A stretch of 64,000 nt of DNA. Origin: Maniola hyperantus (Eukaryota > Arthropoda > Insecta > Lepidoptera > Nymphalidae). Numbering within the stretch: the first letter of the stretch is position 1; each line of letters begins with the position of its first letter. Shown here one piece after another: positions 23,701 to 35,600 of this stretch. The notes below the pieces were generated by a model. The model did no database searches and was not told where the DNA came from. It worked only from the letters and a program-made list of their open reading frames with translations. Made by a program: the position numbers and the translations under genes. The DNA is taken from NCBI RefSeq assembly GCF_902806685.2, contig NC_048555.1:3286001-3350000 (forward strand), in the 5' to 3' direction.

Positions 23701-26700
23701 TCTGTGAACCGCATTAAAATTTTCACACAAAAATAGAAAAAAAACAATAAATTTTGGGGGTGCCCCATACTTAGAACTGAAACTCAAAAAATTTTTTTTC
23801 ATCAATAGGTCTTCAGAAATTATATTGAGGTTTCTAATATCATTTTTTCTAAACTGAATAGTTTACGCGAGAGACACTTCCAAAGTGGTAAAATGTGTCC
23901 CAAACTGTAACTTCTAAAATAAGAAAATGATAAAACTAAAAAAAAAATGATGTACATTACCATGCAAACTTCCACCGAAAATTGGTTTGAACGAGATCTA
24001 GTAGGTAAGTAGTTTTTGATTTATCGTGCAAAATGTCGATAAAATACGATTGTAGTACGGAACCCTCAGTGCGCGAGTCTGATTCGCACTTGGCCGGTTT
24101 TTCTTAGTTAGTAAACTAGTCTATAGCAATATACTTATTAACAAACATTTCTTATCTATTTGTTTCCAGGGCAGCCACAGCAGCCCTAGTAGAGAAGCAA
24201 AGCCACGAAATGATGGAGCTAATAACGGAAAGAAGATCGGAGTACATGGCAGCGTCATCGTTATATCTGGACGGGGAGGAGGCCCCGCCGTACCCAGCTA
24301 GGGCGCCGCCCCCGCAGCCTCCACTCGTCTCGAAGTTCCACATTTATACAGACCCGATGGAGTTTGCGGATGTCGACAAAATTGCCATCTCGGTAAGTTT
24401 CAGAAAACTAAGTAACTAGTCCAGTTAACGAATGCTTAAAAACCCCTTTTTAAGCTTTGAGGTTTTAAGCATTCGTCGAATATTGTATATTATAGGTGAA
24501 AAACGAAAAAAAGTCAAAATTTAAGGTCTTCTGGGATCCCCTGAAAACTCTTACAATCGACGACAATGTCCTAAGCATATTATTATATCTGCGAAATGCT
24601 GATTTATATTTTCATGCAGCTTAATCTCATTAAAAAAATATTGTTAATCTACAGGTGGCGCAAGAAGACCAAAAGACCTTCACAGACCTGGTCCGGCAGT
24701 TAGTGGGACGATGTGCGAGCGACGTCGAGAAGGCGCGCACGATATTCCGCTGGATCACCGTGAAGAACCTCAACAACATACACTTTGACGATAACCTCAA
24801 AGGGGACTCTCCATTAGGGTTACTCAGAGGAATCAAACACGGCACTGAAAGTTACCATGTTCTTTTTAAAAGATTATGCAGGTAATCTTTATTAATCCTA
24901 CCGACTGCGCAAGTTTTAGTCTGCCTCCAACTACTTAAGGCAATTGCTACAATTGCCTTAAGTAGTTGGAGCAATGGTTTTTTTGCTATTTGCATCTGTG
25001 CTGTATTCCTTCATGGTAATCATACTCAACTCAACAATACAGATTGAAATTTTAAATCTCGAAGGTTCAAACCTCACCCTTTAGGTACAGTCGAAATGAA
25101 TAAATAATTAATGTATCTGTAATCTATCGATAGATTACTAGAGTAACGACGTTGTTATTTTTGTATTACTCTACGATTTACCTTGACTAACTCAGAGTAC
25201 TTATTTTGTTTTCCAGCTACGCAGGTCTCCACTGCGTGGTAATAAAGGGCTACAGCAAATCCGCGGGCTACCAACCAGGTGTCCGCTTCGAAGACAACCG
25301 CTTCAGAAACTCCTGGAACGCGGTGTACGTCGCCGGCGCGTGGAGATTCGTGCAGTGCAACTGGGGAGCTCGACACTTGGTGAACGCGAAAGATGCTCCC
25401 AAGCCGGGGAACAGAGGGAAGAGTGATAGTTTAAGGTTGGTAAAAGCTTCTGGAAAGCTGTTTAGTTGGTCTTAAATAGGTATAAAAAATTTTGAAATGC
25501 CATCAGATTAATAACATCGGTCACAGAAAAGTGATGAAATAATATACTTATTGCATTTAAATTCTTATATTCACACCTGGCGATAGTTACCCATAGGTAC
25601 TCGACTAAAACGACGTTATACGTACGAAAATGAGGAGAAGTGCCTTGTTGGTTGAGACATAGCGTAGGTATTGTAAATTGATAACCGGAGAAAGCTAAAC
25701 GATCCTGTACCTACCAAAACATGGGTATAGTACGCGGTAGAAAATAATGTACACCAACCTTTAGAAGGACATGATGACATGACAGGATTTGTAGAGCATT
25801 GTCTCTGTCGTTGAAACAAAGACGAAATGTCATTCTAAAGGCCAAACATTATTTTCTGCCGCGTATTGCACCCACTGGATACACTTCCCTTTCTTAGGTA
25901 CCTACCTATTTAGAAGAAGCCCCACGTTGGGCTTCAATTTGTTGGCGCCCAACGTGGAGCCAATTTAACCTACTATCCAAAATCATATCAGAGCAGATAT
26001 TGGACAAGCTTTCAGGGTTTTTCTGACTCCACAGATACGAGTATGACGACCACTACTTCCTGACGGACCCGCGGGAGTTCATCTACGAGTTCTACCCGCT
26101 GCAGCCGGACTGGCAGCTTCTCAAGACGCCCATCACTCTGCACGACTTTGAAGAGCTACCGTTCGTGCGTTCGCTGTTCTTCCGCTATGGACTCTACTTC
26201 AGCGATCCTAACACTAAGGCTGTTATGTTCACTGACTCCACGGGTGAGGAAAATATAATTATTAAACTGTTTTTGATACCATTTCGGACGATACTTACCT
26301 AAGTGATGATGCCGTCTAAATAATATACTTTTATTGATTTTGGTATGTAGTATAAGACTGAAACGCGCCAAAAGGAAAGCTCCTATCTCTTTACCAACTC
26401 TCAATTTTTTAGAGGATCTCACTACTAGTTCAGAAAGTATCACGGACCACCGGGAGTATTACCCCCTGAAATCAAACAGGCTTAACGCCAGTTTTGCGCG
26501 GCTAAATGGGGATTAATCCCCATTTATCCGCGCAGCAAGATTTATGCTTGACTAACTACTTTGATTAATTTGTCATGTAAAATTTAAATAACCGAGATGA
26601 AAATGTTCTCCTGAATCTCTTTTGGTGACGAAACCGGTATGGTTTTTCTGGTAATTTGTCCGGTGAAAGGCTTAATTAAAGCCTACAAATTATACACATA

Positions 26701-29700
26701 TATCTGGACATCAAGACAATGTGAGTTAGTGACCTAAGAGACCAATTATTTTGCGGATTTTATTTAGTTTTCTATAGGTTAGTGTATGTATTGCGCAGGT
26801 GCGGCGACTATGCGCATAGCCATGCCGGCACACATGCAGAGCTCGCTCATCTTCCACTACAACCTCAAGTTCTACGACACTGAGGGCGACGGCTTCGACG
26901 GCGTCAGTCTCAAGCGGTTTGTTATGCAGGTACTTTCATTTATCACATAATTCCTTCAATTTTGACTTCGTTCACTGCCTCGGTGATCAAGTGGCTAACT
27001 TCGGGCCATGAGGTCACGGATTTCAGTCCTAGTTCGGCAGTTGGAAAGTTGATGGCATTTACATGCTTCAGAGAGCAAGTATTCTTTAAATCTCTTTATT
27101 CTTTAATCTTTATTTGCATTCATGTCTTACGTCTTAAAATATAATATTATCATATTATTACAACATGGGCATTGCAAAATATAACATTTTACATTTGTAC
27201 ATCTAAATATATAAAAGGAAAAGGTGACTGACTGACTGACTGATCTATCAACGCACAGCTCAAACTACTGGACGGATCGGGCTGAAATTTGGCATGCAGA
27301 TAGCTATTATGACGTAGGCATCCGCTAAGAAAGTATTTTTGAAAATTCAACTTCAAGGGGGTGAGATAGGGGTTTGAAATTTGTGTAGTCCACGCGGACG
27401 AAGTCGCGAGCATAAGCTAGTTACATATAAATCACAATTACAATAAATCACAAAGTACGATGTTAGTTCTGCGGCTGATCTCTCCGGTTTAGGCTTTCCC
27501 TTGGAAAAATCTCCCTATAGCTATACTCCTGTAGAAATATTCACGATGTTCAATTAGCTCAACATATTCGGACGTGTAAGCAAATGTCATAGCATCGATG
27601 CAACACTGCTGATCAATTGCGGAAAAACTGTATCAATTTATCATTACAATTTTCAATTGTTGTGAATTGTGATTGGCTGAATTCATGGTGTCCTTGTTGC
27701 AAACAATGTATTGCAGCCAATAGTGAGCGAGCGTCAACCAACCAGAGGTGATTGCAATCGTGACATCAGTACCTACCCATATTATAAATGCGAAAGTGTG
27801 TTTGTTTGTTTGTTGGTTTATTGGTTTGTCCTTGAATCACGTCGCAACGGTGCAACAGATTGACGTGATTTTTTGCATGGTTATAGATAAAGACCTGGAG
27901 AGTGACATAGGCTACTTTTTATCCCGGAAAATCAAAGAGTTTCCACGGGATTTTTAAAAACCTAATTCCACGCGGACGAAGTCGCGGGCATCAGCTAGTT
28001 GTAGCTATAATTTGACCGTAATCGAGCCGCTGATGATAACTTATTTGCAGTCAGTGGTAGGCAACGTGGTCTCGTTCCGTGTACACGCGCCCTGCAGCGG
28101 CGCCTTCTTGCTGGACATCTTCGCGAATGCGGTAACGCCCCGGGAGTACCTCACCGGAGAACCCATGAAGTTCAAGAGCGTTTGCAAATTTAAGGTAACC
28201 ACTAAAGTAAAAATCGAGCTAAATAAATCCTTTTGTTGTTGCATCCATCACCAAGCAAACACGGCCCTAAGACCCGTTTCGACCATAAGGCAGATAGGCG
28301 GAGATGTGTTTAATATACCAATAAGATATAATATAATTGATAGATGACTTTTTCACATCATCGTCTATACTTAATATGATTGGTCTTGACGGATACCGGG
28401 CTTAAAACTTGAAGATGACTTCAGACATCAGTTTGTCTAGTGCGTTAACTATTTGAATACAGACTTTAAAATTGGTTTTGAAGTCCTCTCTGGCGTAGAA
28501 GTGCGACTGAAAAGATCCAGAATTCGATTTCAGTAGGCTAAAAGAGTAGAGTTCGCATAAATTTGAACATTTAAGTAAGGAAGGACCATCAGGTCCTTCC
28601 TCACTTAAATGTTCAAATTTACTCTAAAAGTGAATTCAATTCTCAAGAAATTATCCTTAATAGGAAAGACTAGCGCACATAGTTGCCCAGGTTCTGTTCG
28701 ACCCGTTGTACCATCGCAGTTTCTTTGGTGACAGATTTGCTGCGCAGAACTACAAACGGTCATGGTACCTTTACCCGACTGTGCAAGCGGCGAGTGGGGT
28801 CCCACGAAGGCTACAAGACTTTTTGGACTAGTTCCCATTACTCATCAGGTACGTAAAAGATATTGTTCAAGATCGTAAAGACATGAATTATCTTCATCCC
28901 AGAAAAATCTGATTGCAAAACTATTCATTAGATTTAGATAAATAAAGTAGATATAGGCTTTGTCTTTGCACAGAATGCTTACTCCGTTTGAGTAAATAGC
29001 AATTATTGTTACGGCGCAATAAAGTCCAATTCAGTTTGCACAGCGCCGCGGCCTGAAATTTAGAAAACGCCTCTTTTTCTAAGCGTAAACTTTTATCTCT
29101 TATCTATCTCATAAGAGTGAGTGAGAGCCATGGAAGGGCCGTGCAACTAGGCATGTTTCACGCATCACGTGACCAAGTAGGTAAGTCCAAACTGGTCTTA
29201 GCCGTGTCACAGGACTCACAGGACTCAAGGCTATAGGACATCACAACAAATCCAATATGGCGCAGTAAAAATAAGTAAGATAAGCTGATACGATCTACCC
29301 TCATTTTTTATATTTCAGGAGGCGCTAGTTTTCGCGGGTCGTGAACTAGAGATCCAGTTCCGCATGTCGCGGCCGCTAGCGGACTTCATGGCCACGCTTC
29401 ACAAGAACGGCGTGGACGAGAAGCGGCTCTCCAAATACGTGCAGCAGAATGTGGTCGACGACATTGTCAACTTTTACATCACTTTCCCTGAAGAGGGTAG
29501 GTGCAGTTTTGTTAATTGTTCTTTTGTTGGTTCTACAAAAATACTTAGCTATTAGGTAAAGCCCGGATGGTATTTTAACCGTGGAGTTCTTTAGCACTCT
29601 ATGGCCGAGAGCACTTTGGAATGGATGCGTTTTTGTATGAATTGAGTATTGACTCATGCGAACACGCACAAAAAATTCCGATCTTCCATGTACCTATTAT

Positions 29701-30251
29701 GGGATGGGTAGACTAAATCTAAAAGCGACTAAATCGCACCCAGTCTTCGCGCTTCTATCGGCTCGGAAGGGCAGGATTATTATAAGACTGTCCAAACGTT
29801 ACTTTACGATGAAGCTGCCGCATATCGATTCCTATCGATATATACTCGTACTATGGTAAGAGTGTCCACACCGCGCGATTTTTCATGCAAAACTCTGACA
29901 GAATATGCAGCCTTTCGCGCGCTTCATACAAATTCTACGTCACAGGATTTTGCATACCTAAAATTTTGCAATACGCTGCTTATCACTTTTTACAATGTAT
30001 AAATAATTGATGCACTTTACTTTTATGAGTACCTACCAATTTTGGTGTAGGTATTATTTTAACTGCATATACCTACATAAAACCTTAATTCCACACATAT
30101 TTGGTCTATTCCAGGTCAATACGGACTGGACATATACACTCGGGAACGTGGAGGCCCCACTGCTATACATCAAAACGGATCTACGGAGAAAGAGAAGCAC
30201 CTCTTGACGCATTGCTGCAAGTATCTCATCAATAGCAGCAAGAGAAACTGA
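20761..30251 (+). CDS. Hil: Hillarin (KY/transglutaminase-like cytoskeletal protein), 11 exons, 5' end missing
   Basis: Exons: 20761-20877, 21451-21650, 24170-24392, 24655-24881, 25217-25435, 26035-26243, 26799-26929, 28051-28194, 28735-28848, 29319-29496, 30115-30251 (stop TGA). All junctions are GT-AG and all phases join, giving 632 residues. In family members this protein is a septin/cytoskeleton-associated factor related to KY of muscle. Order along the visible protein: charged coiled coil (~1-150, many Glu/Arg/Lys), Pro-rich linker, transglutaminase-like fold (~185-310), then C-terminal KY-type beta domains. The triad appears lost: G-T-E where G-x-C is expected (~243-245), N-S-W for H-x-W (~287-289), and V-Q-C-N-W for V-D-x-T-W (~301-305). 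The first visible exon begins in frame without a start codon, so upstream exons are missing. MCCC2 could lie in its first intron. Introns carry CTAGT-type elements, a split SINE and hairpins. Confidence 0.93.
21003..21171. mobile_element. Family C MITE, near-complete copy (hillarin intron)
   Basis: The inverted ends run TATAGTATGCGACAGGTTG and CGTAGCGTACTATAG. The next layer, GGGGGGACGCCCCGCACACC, pairs with the GGGTGTACGGGGCGTTCCC side. Non-coding and very GC-rich against an AT-rich background. Confidence 0.7.
21683..22213 (+). repeat. SINE split by a family A insertion
   Basis: The head (CTGGCGCAGTGATGAGTGCT, B-box-like GGTTCGGTTCC) lies at 21683-21757 and the matching body (TTTCTAAATTCTCTCTG ... 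GCATCATC) at 21965-22213. The family A copy 21758-21964 sits between them. The intact order is seen in the minus-strand copy at 47186-47495. Confidence 0.65.
21758..21964 (+). mobile_element. Family A element inside a SINE
   Basis: GTGACTGACTGATCTATCAA start and GGGAATAAGCTAGT end. It separates the two halves of one SINE. Confidence 0.65.
22647..22940 (+). mobile_element. Two family B fragments in tandem
   Basis: The first ends GGGCATCAGCTAGT at 22754. The second starts near 22765 with AAAGTGTGTCTATGTG and breaks off at TCCACGCGGATGAA. Confidence 0.55.
22948..23100 (-). repeat. LINE 3' fragment
   Basis: Contains CCAGGTAGACATAGGCCTTT and TTCCACATCTAGACACTTCC, resembling the 3' end of another LINE lineage. 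Short and decayed. Confidence 0.35.
24925..24971. repeat. Perfect 21-bp hairpin in hillarin intron
   Basis: Arms 24925-24945 and 24951-24971 are perfect inverted copies (CTCCAACTACTTAAGGCAAT) with a 5-nt loop GCTAC. Confidence 0.85.
25727..25870. mobile_element. Family E foldback MITE
   Basis: GTACGCGGTAGAAAATAATG at left pairs with CATTATTTTCTGCCGCGTAT at right. The inner TTTGTAGAGCATTGTCTCTG is shared with 36452-36792 and 53192-53374. Confidence 0.7.
26495..26534. repeat. Short palindrome in hillarin intron
   Basis: TGCGCGGCTAAATGGGGATT pairs with AATCCCCATTTATCCGCGCA with a single mismatch and no loop. Confidence 0.75.
27209..27420 (+). mobile_element. Family A element
   Basis: Full-length copy in a hillarin intron, ending AGCATAAGCTAGT. 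Confidence 0.65.
27598..27772. mobile_element. Family D MITE
   Basis: Shares GTGATTGGCTGAATTCATGG and GCCAATAGTGAGCGAGCG with the copy nested at 14896-15055. It directly abuts a family B element. Confidence 0.55.
27773..27999 (+). mobile_element. Family B element
   Basis: ATATTATAAATGCGAAAGTG start with GTTTGTTTGTTGG, and GCGGGCATCAGCTAGT end. It lies 50 bp before a hillarin exon. Confidence 0.65.
28559..28620. repeat. 29-bp-arm hairpin in hillarin intron
   Basis: Arms 28559-28587 and 28592-28620 pair with one mismatch around the loop ATCA. It starts AAATTTGAACATTTAAGT and turns at GGACCATCAGGTCC. Confidence 0.85.
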
Positions 30252-30360
30252 CATGCCTCATTGAAAAACAGCCAATAGGCTTTGTTTCAAGTCTTGTAGA
30301 TCACGAACACTGCAGTTTATAAGCCTGCGCAGTAGTGATTTTAATGTATCATCCATATGA

Positions 30361-30522
30361 TTACAGTGCGACAAGGCAATCTGGGTGCGTGGCGAAAATC
30401 GTAACTAACGTTGCTGTCAAGTGTCCCCTTTGTAGTTGTTTGAATATTCTAAGCCTTTGTTCTCCGACAGCGCCCCCCTGTCAATGTCACTCAAGTGCCA
30501 TGAGAGCCTTGTCGCACTGTAG
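30361..30522. mobile_element. MITE in hillarin 3' flank
   Basis: Ends ACAGTGCGACAAGGCAATC and GAGCCTTGTCGCACTGTAG. It is an inverted relative of 5119-5282. Confidence 0.75.
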
Positions 30523-31063
30523 TGTGAGCTTTTAAATCTCATCTAATGTTGATAGAATTCGATCGTCCAAACACTTTAGCGTAAAGTAAAATGGGCCTTA
30601 ACAGCCTTATTTTAAAGTTGAAGTTCGTTCATAGATCTACAGTCAGCGTTCCAAGCGGAAACTTGCGAAATTAAAATCGGTGGTACTGAATTTTTTACGT
30701 TAAACTAAGACCTTGTAGGTCCATTTTACTACTCTCTATGATTCGACTTTCAAACCTCGAATTGCGATGGTGAGCTGTAAAATCTTATACTAAGCACACT
30801 GAAAGGCGATGATGGGGAGGAAGTAGCCGCATTTCCTCTATTTTAACTCAACTTATTGGATTTTGGACAACGCATTGGCGTTACTAGGATCTTTATCTTA
30901 ATAGAGTTTTCTCAAGTTTTAGAGTAGTGCCTGGCAAACATGTTGAGAAAATGCACAATATCGATTTTTAGGTCTGCGCGGACTGCGTGGAAGCACGCAG
31001 TTTGTTTCTATCAGCCCTGGTTCAACTTTCCCCCACTACACCGCGCCGCTTTTACTCAAACTG

Positions 31064-31240
31064 TTTGCCAAGCAATGTGGCTAATTCTGCTTTAACAATC
31101 AAATCAAACAATCTCGGAACTAAACTAAATGATAGTCTAAATGCTAATCGCTATCCCTTTCAAAATACTCCGTGTGGAAAAGGATAGCACTAGATTTAAA
31201 CCTCTTAATTTAGTTTTGTTTCGCATTGTATCTGCATCTG
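31064..31240. mobile_element. Family F MITE
   Basis: GGCTAATTCTGCTTTAACAA start, AATCTCGGAACTAAACTAAA, the CGCTATCCCTTTC centre and a TTAATTTAGTTTTG right arm. Confidence 0.6.
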
Positions 31241-31359
31241 TACTCGGTGGTGTAAAATTGAAAATAGATAATTGTCAGAAAGTTATATGGTATGATAGAA
31301 GTTTATTATTTTAGTTAATTAATAATAAGAAATATATCCAAATGTAGATATTAATAGGA

Positions 31360-31365
31360 AATAAA
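31360..31365 (+). terminator. Possible poly(A) signal of hillarin
   Basis: An AATAAA hexamer about 1.1 kb after the hillarin stop, before the AT-rich convergent interval with dah. If used, the 3' UTR would contain two MITEs (30361-30522 and 31064-31240). Confidence 0.3.
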
Positions 31366-32277
31366 AGCCGTCCATTAACATAAATTGTTTATTGAGTAGT
31401 TAATACATTATATTATAATTTTATACATATTTTTTTGTAAATGTTTTATTTTTAATCGATAATTTTATTTTTTAAGTACTCTCTAGGTTGTGCTAGTGCA
31501 ATCTAATTGCATTTTGTGTAATTTATGACAAAAACATCAATTCACTGGTATTTTTAACAATGTGAGCTCATAATATTTCAGTACTTATAGACTAATTTAT
31601 TCATTTTTGCAAGTATGACAATAATCTATACTTTTGATTTAATATAATCAAGTTTCCAAAATATTTGAAAACAAAAAAAAATTCAGAGAATAGGAAAAAA
31701 TAATTTATTTTTCTTGAAGAATTGTTTAGTAAAAAAAAATTCAAATTAATTCATTAGTAAAAAAGAAATTGTTTAGAAAAATATAAAGTCTTAAGAAAAA
31801 CACTTTTAGATGTACAGTTTCACATTTAACACAAAAAGATATTTGGAAAACAGTAAAATATATATCAGATTACTTCACTTACGCTTAACCCATAAGATTA
31901 GTTAGGTTAAGAATTTATATCGAAATAATAATTTTAACATTGCATTAATAAATACGTAATTTATACTATACTTATTATTTTATTATATACGAACAATATA
32001 TTGTAAATTTTTATAAAATATATGGCATGTTATTTTTCTAATATTTTCGTTTAATTTAGTATCTAATCAGATCCTTATAAATAGTCTTATGTTATTTGAG
32101 CACCGATTTAAGTGGGACGGAAAATGTGGCGAATTTTTTGTGTGCAAAACAGCACACAGGCAGATTCTAATGTTTTTCTCTAAATTTAGAGTATTTGCAT
32201 CTTTTTTTTTAGAGCTACAAAAATTTTCCAAGAGAGAGTCAGACTTGTACACGAAGGGTTCCGTACCCTTGTACAAG

Positions 32278-32465
32278 ATACTAGCGACCCGTCCCGGCTT
32301 CGCACGGGTAGCTTATTACAATTTTTGTAGGGATCTCCAATAAAAAAAAATATAGCGTGTCACTCAGGAATAATGTAGCTTTTTACTGGTGAAAGAATTT
32401 TCTAAATCAGTTCAGTAGTTCCAGTGATTACGCTCTAAAAACAAACAAACTTTACCTGTTTATAA
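32278..32465 (+). repeat. Dispersed repeat, ACTAGCGACCCGTCCCGGCT type
   Basis: Same head as 8878-9175 with a shortened body. Confidence 0.5.
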
Positions 32466-32487
32466 TATTTCAAGCATTTATGCGTAT

Positions 32488-32630
32488 AAAATGACTTCTC
32501 ACGCGCCATTTTAACTTTATGTGTCAAATTTCTTATCAAAAGTACGATTTAGTCCTTATTTTAAAGGTGAACCGTACTTTCGACATGACAGTTAACCCAT
32601 AGAGTTAAAATGGCGCGTAAAAGTCATTTT
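32488..32630. mobile_element. Palindromic MITE next to the dah stop codon
   Basis: AAAATGACTTCTCACGCGCC at left pairs with GGCGCGTAAAAGTCATTTT at right, arms about 30 bp. It ends only 30 bp from the dah stop and would lie in its 3' UTR. Confidence 0.75.
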
Positions 32631-32660
32631 GTACGGACTATATACAAGTAACTAAATATA

Positions 32661-35600
32661 CTAAACGAGTCCATTGTTAGCGTTGAGCGTGGCGCGTTGC
32701 TCCACGCCTCGTATGAGGGTCCCCAACAGACCCTCCATCTCGTTCGCCGTCTCCCGCAGTTGAGTGTTGTCGAAACACGAGTCTGAAGCCACCATTACAT
32801 TTAAGTTGTATATTCATTCTTTTTCTGCATTTTATTTCTTCCGGTGGGTCTACGCTAGACGAACCGAGCACGAGCGAAGCACAAGCGGAGCCGTTCTCGG
32901 CTTCGTCGTTCGCGGCGTCAAGTGTGGACGTACAACGATCACTGTCCTCGATCACTGCGAGCGCAAAGCAAATCCCCTTATGTTCGTCAAAAAACCGACA
33001 ACAGGCGGAACGCAGTCGAGCACGAACAAAATGCTCGCAGCGCGCTCGTTCGAGGCTTGTAAGTCGGCCCACACTAGACGAATTGTGTTCGGCTTGCGCT
33101 CGGTTCGCCAGGCGTAGACCCACCTTTACGATCCGTCTTCGAGGCTTCACACGGGTAATTAATAAGTTATTACAATTTTCGTAGGAACCTCAAATTTTTT
33201 TGAAAATAATATTAGCCTACTAGATCACGCCCGCGACTCCGTCCGCGTGGATTTAGGTTTTTTAAAATCCCATGGGAACTCTTTAATTTTCCGGGGTAAA
33301 AATTAGCCTATTACCTTCCCGGGGATATAAGCTAACTCTGTACCAAATTTCACCGAAATCGGTTTAACGGATGGGCCGTGAAAGCTAGCAGACAGACAGA
33401 CACACTTTCGCATTTATAATATTAAGTATGGAGGGTTACAATTTTCGAAATCCGTACTCCGTATCAGTGGAAACTGTGTAAGTGGAGCGGAGCGGAGCTG
33501 AACGGACTTTCTAATAAAATACTTAAATGAACACGCGGCCCCGAGCCGGACAGAACGTAGTCGAGCGAGCTGTGGGCACAAACCGGAGGGGGACGGTGCA
33601 GCGCATCGGGTAGGGTAGACCAATCTGACTGATCGGAACACGGCTCGATGCAGCTCAAGTCTGCTCGGCTCAGCTCCACTCCACCCCGCTCCGCTTCAAT
33701 GGAAACACTTGCCACTTTTCTCTGCTCCTCTGCGCTCCACTCTGTCCAAATACGCCCTTAAGCTACGACTGATACGCCACTTACCATCCATAGCGAAGTT
33801 GTTAGTGAGTATCTGTTGCAGTCTATCCAACACCGTGTCCAGGTCCGCGTTGAGTTCCCTCATCTTGTCGTTACTGTTCTCCACAGAGCGAATGTCTGCA
33901 GCAAAGCGCTTCTCTGTGGCCGATATACTGTGGTTGCTTTCCAGTTTTGTTTTAGTTGTATTTCGTTTATTAGAAGATTCCGTTTCTGAAACAGTTTTTT
34001 TTAAATCAATACTTATAATAAAACTGTAATACTTTATATATTTATTTGCATTTTAAGCAATTAAATATCACTTGCTTTAGCGGAGGAAAACATCGTGAGG
34101 GAACCGGCATACCTGAGAGTTCCCCATAATGTTCTCAAATGTTAAGTTAGCAGTGAAGGAAAACATCGTGAGGAAACCGGCATACCTGAGATTTCCTCAT
34201 AATGTTCTCAAATGTTAAGTTAGCGGTGAAGGAAAACATCGTGAGGAAACCGGCATACCTGAGAGTTTCCCATAATGTTCACAAATGTTAAGTTAGCAGT
34301 GAAGGAAAACATCGTGAGGAAACCGGCATACCTGAGATTTCCTCATAATGTTCTCAAATGTTAAGTTAGCGGTGAAGGAAAACATCTTGAGGAAACCGGC
34401 ATACCTGAGAGTTCCCCATAATGTTCTCAAATGTTAAGTTAGCGGTGAAGGAAAACATCGTGAGGAAACCGGCATACCTGAGAGTTTCCCATAATGTTCA
34501 CAAATGTTAAATTAGCGGTGAAGGAAAACATCGTGAGGAATCCGGCCTACCTGAGAGTTTCCCATAATGTTCACAAATGTTAAATTAGCGGTGAAGGAAA
34601 ACATCGTGAGGAAACCGGCATACCTGAGAGTTTCCCATAATGTTCACAAATGTTAAATTAGCGGTGAAGGAAAACATCGTGAGGAATCCGGCCTACCTGA
34701 GAGTTTCCCATAATGTTCACAAATGTTAAATTAGCGGTGAAGGAAAACATCGTGAGGAAACCGGCATACCTGAGAGTTTCCCATAATGTTCTCAAATGTT
34801 AAATTAGCGGTGAAGGAAAACATGGTGAGGAAACCGGCATACCTGAGAGTTTCCCATAATGTTCACAAATGTTAAATTAGCGGTGAAGGAAAACATCGTG
34901 AGGAATCCGGCCTACCTGAGAGTTCCCCATAATGTTCTCAAATGTTAAGTTTGCCGACTATGGTCTAAACCGTTCTCATTCAATCCGCCACTAAGAAGTT
35001 TCGATAATCTAAGCTAAGCAACACTTACCATTGTACCAATTGCTCATATCATTCATAGACACAGTAGAAATGCTATCCGATGTGGCATGAACCACCACAG
35101 GTTTCAAGGCATCTCCCGACATAGTCAACAAATGCTGACTATCAGGTTTGTCCGCCACTGAGAAGTTTCCAGAATCCAAGCTGAGCACCCTCGGCTGGTT
35201 TTTGGCATTTTCGGTGACTTTTGATTGTTTCTCGTCTACTATTGGTATGGGACTGAAGAGGTCGAATGCTTGAGGTCGTTCCAATTTTTCAGATTTGGTT
35301 TCAGGTGGAAAGTTGTCCGGGTTGAGGAAATTATCCTGAAATGAAGATTGAGCTAAGTACAACTCGTCGGAAATAAGGTTCGTCCGCTGTAAGGTCCGTC
35401 ACGCGTCGGTCTGTCTGTCTGTCAACGGGCTGTATCTCGTGAACTGTAATAGGTAGAGATAGAGAGAAGACTTTGCAATATTTTTTTGTTTTTTTTTTAA
35501 GTAGATATAGCGAGCAAACGAGCAGGCACATCACCTGATGTTAAGTGATTACCCCCGCCCATGAACATTTGCAGCACCAGAGGAGCCGCCGATGCGTTGC

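Larger units (their letters stand above)
30252..32660. other. Convergent interval between hillarin and dah
   Basis: Holds the 3' UTRs of both genes, two MITEs, an AT-rich tract (31260-32100), a dispersed repeat and a small palindromic MITE. No further exon seen. Confidence 0.55.

Noticed and set aside
24895..24990. A microRNA precursor
   Set aside because: The stem is perfect but only 21 bp with a 5-nt loop, shorter than typical pre-miRNAs; listed only as a hairpin.
32677..33184. Overlapping open frames of 86-157 codons on both strands
   Set aside because: They arise from the CpG-rich TIR MITE at 32843-33124; the translations are low-complexity and only the last dah exon (32661-32782) is coding.
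34080..34950. A CRISPR-like array
   Set aside because: The 73-bp units are joined directly without unique spacers, and the host is a eukaryote; it is a minisatellite.
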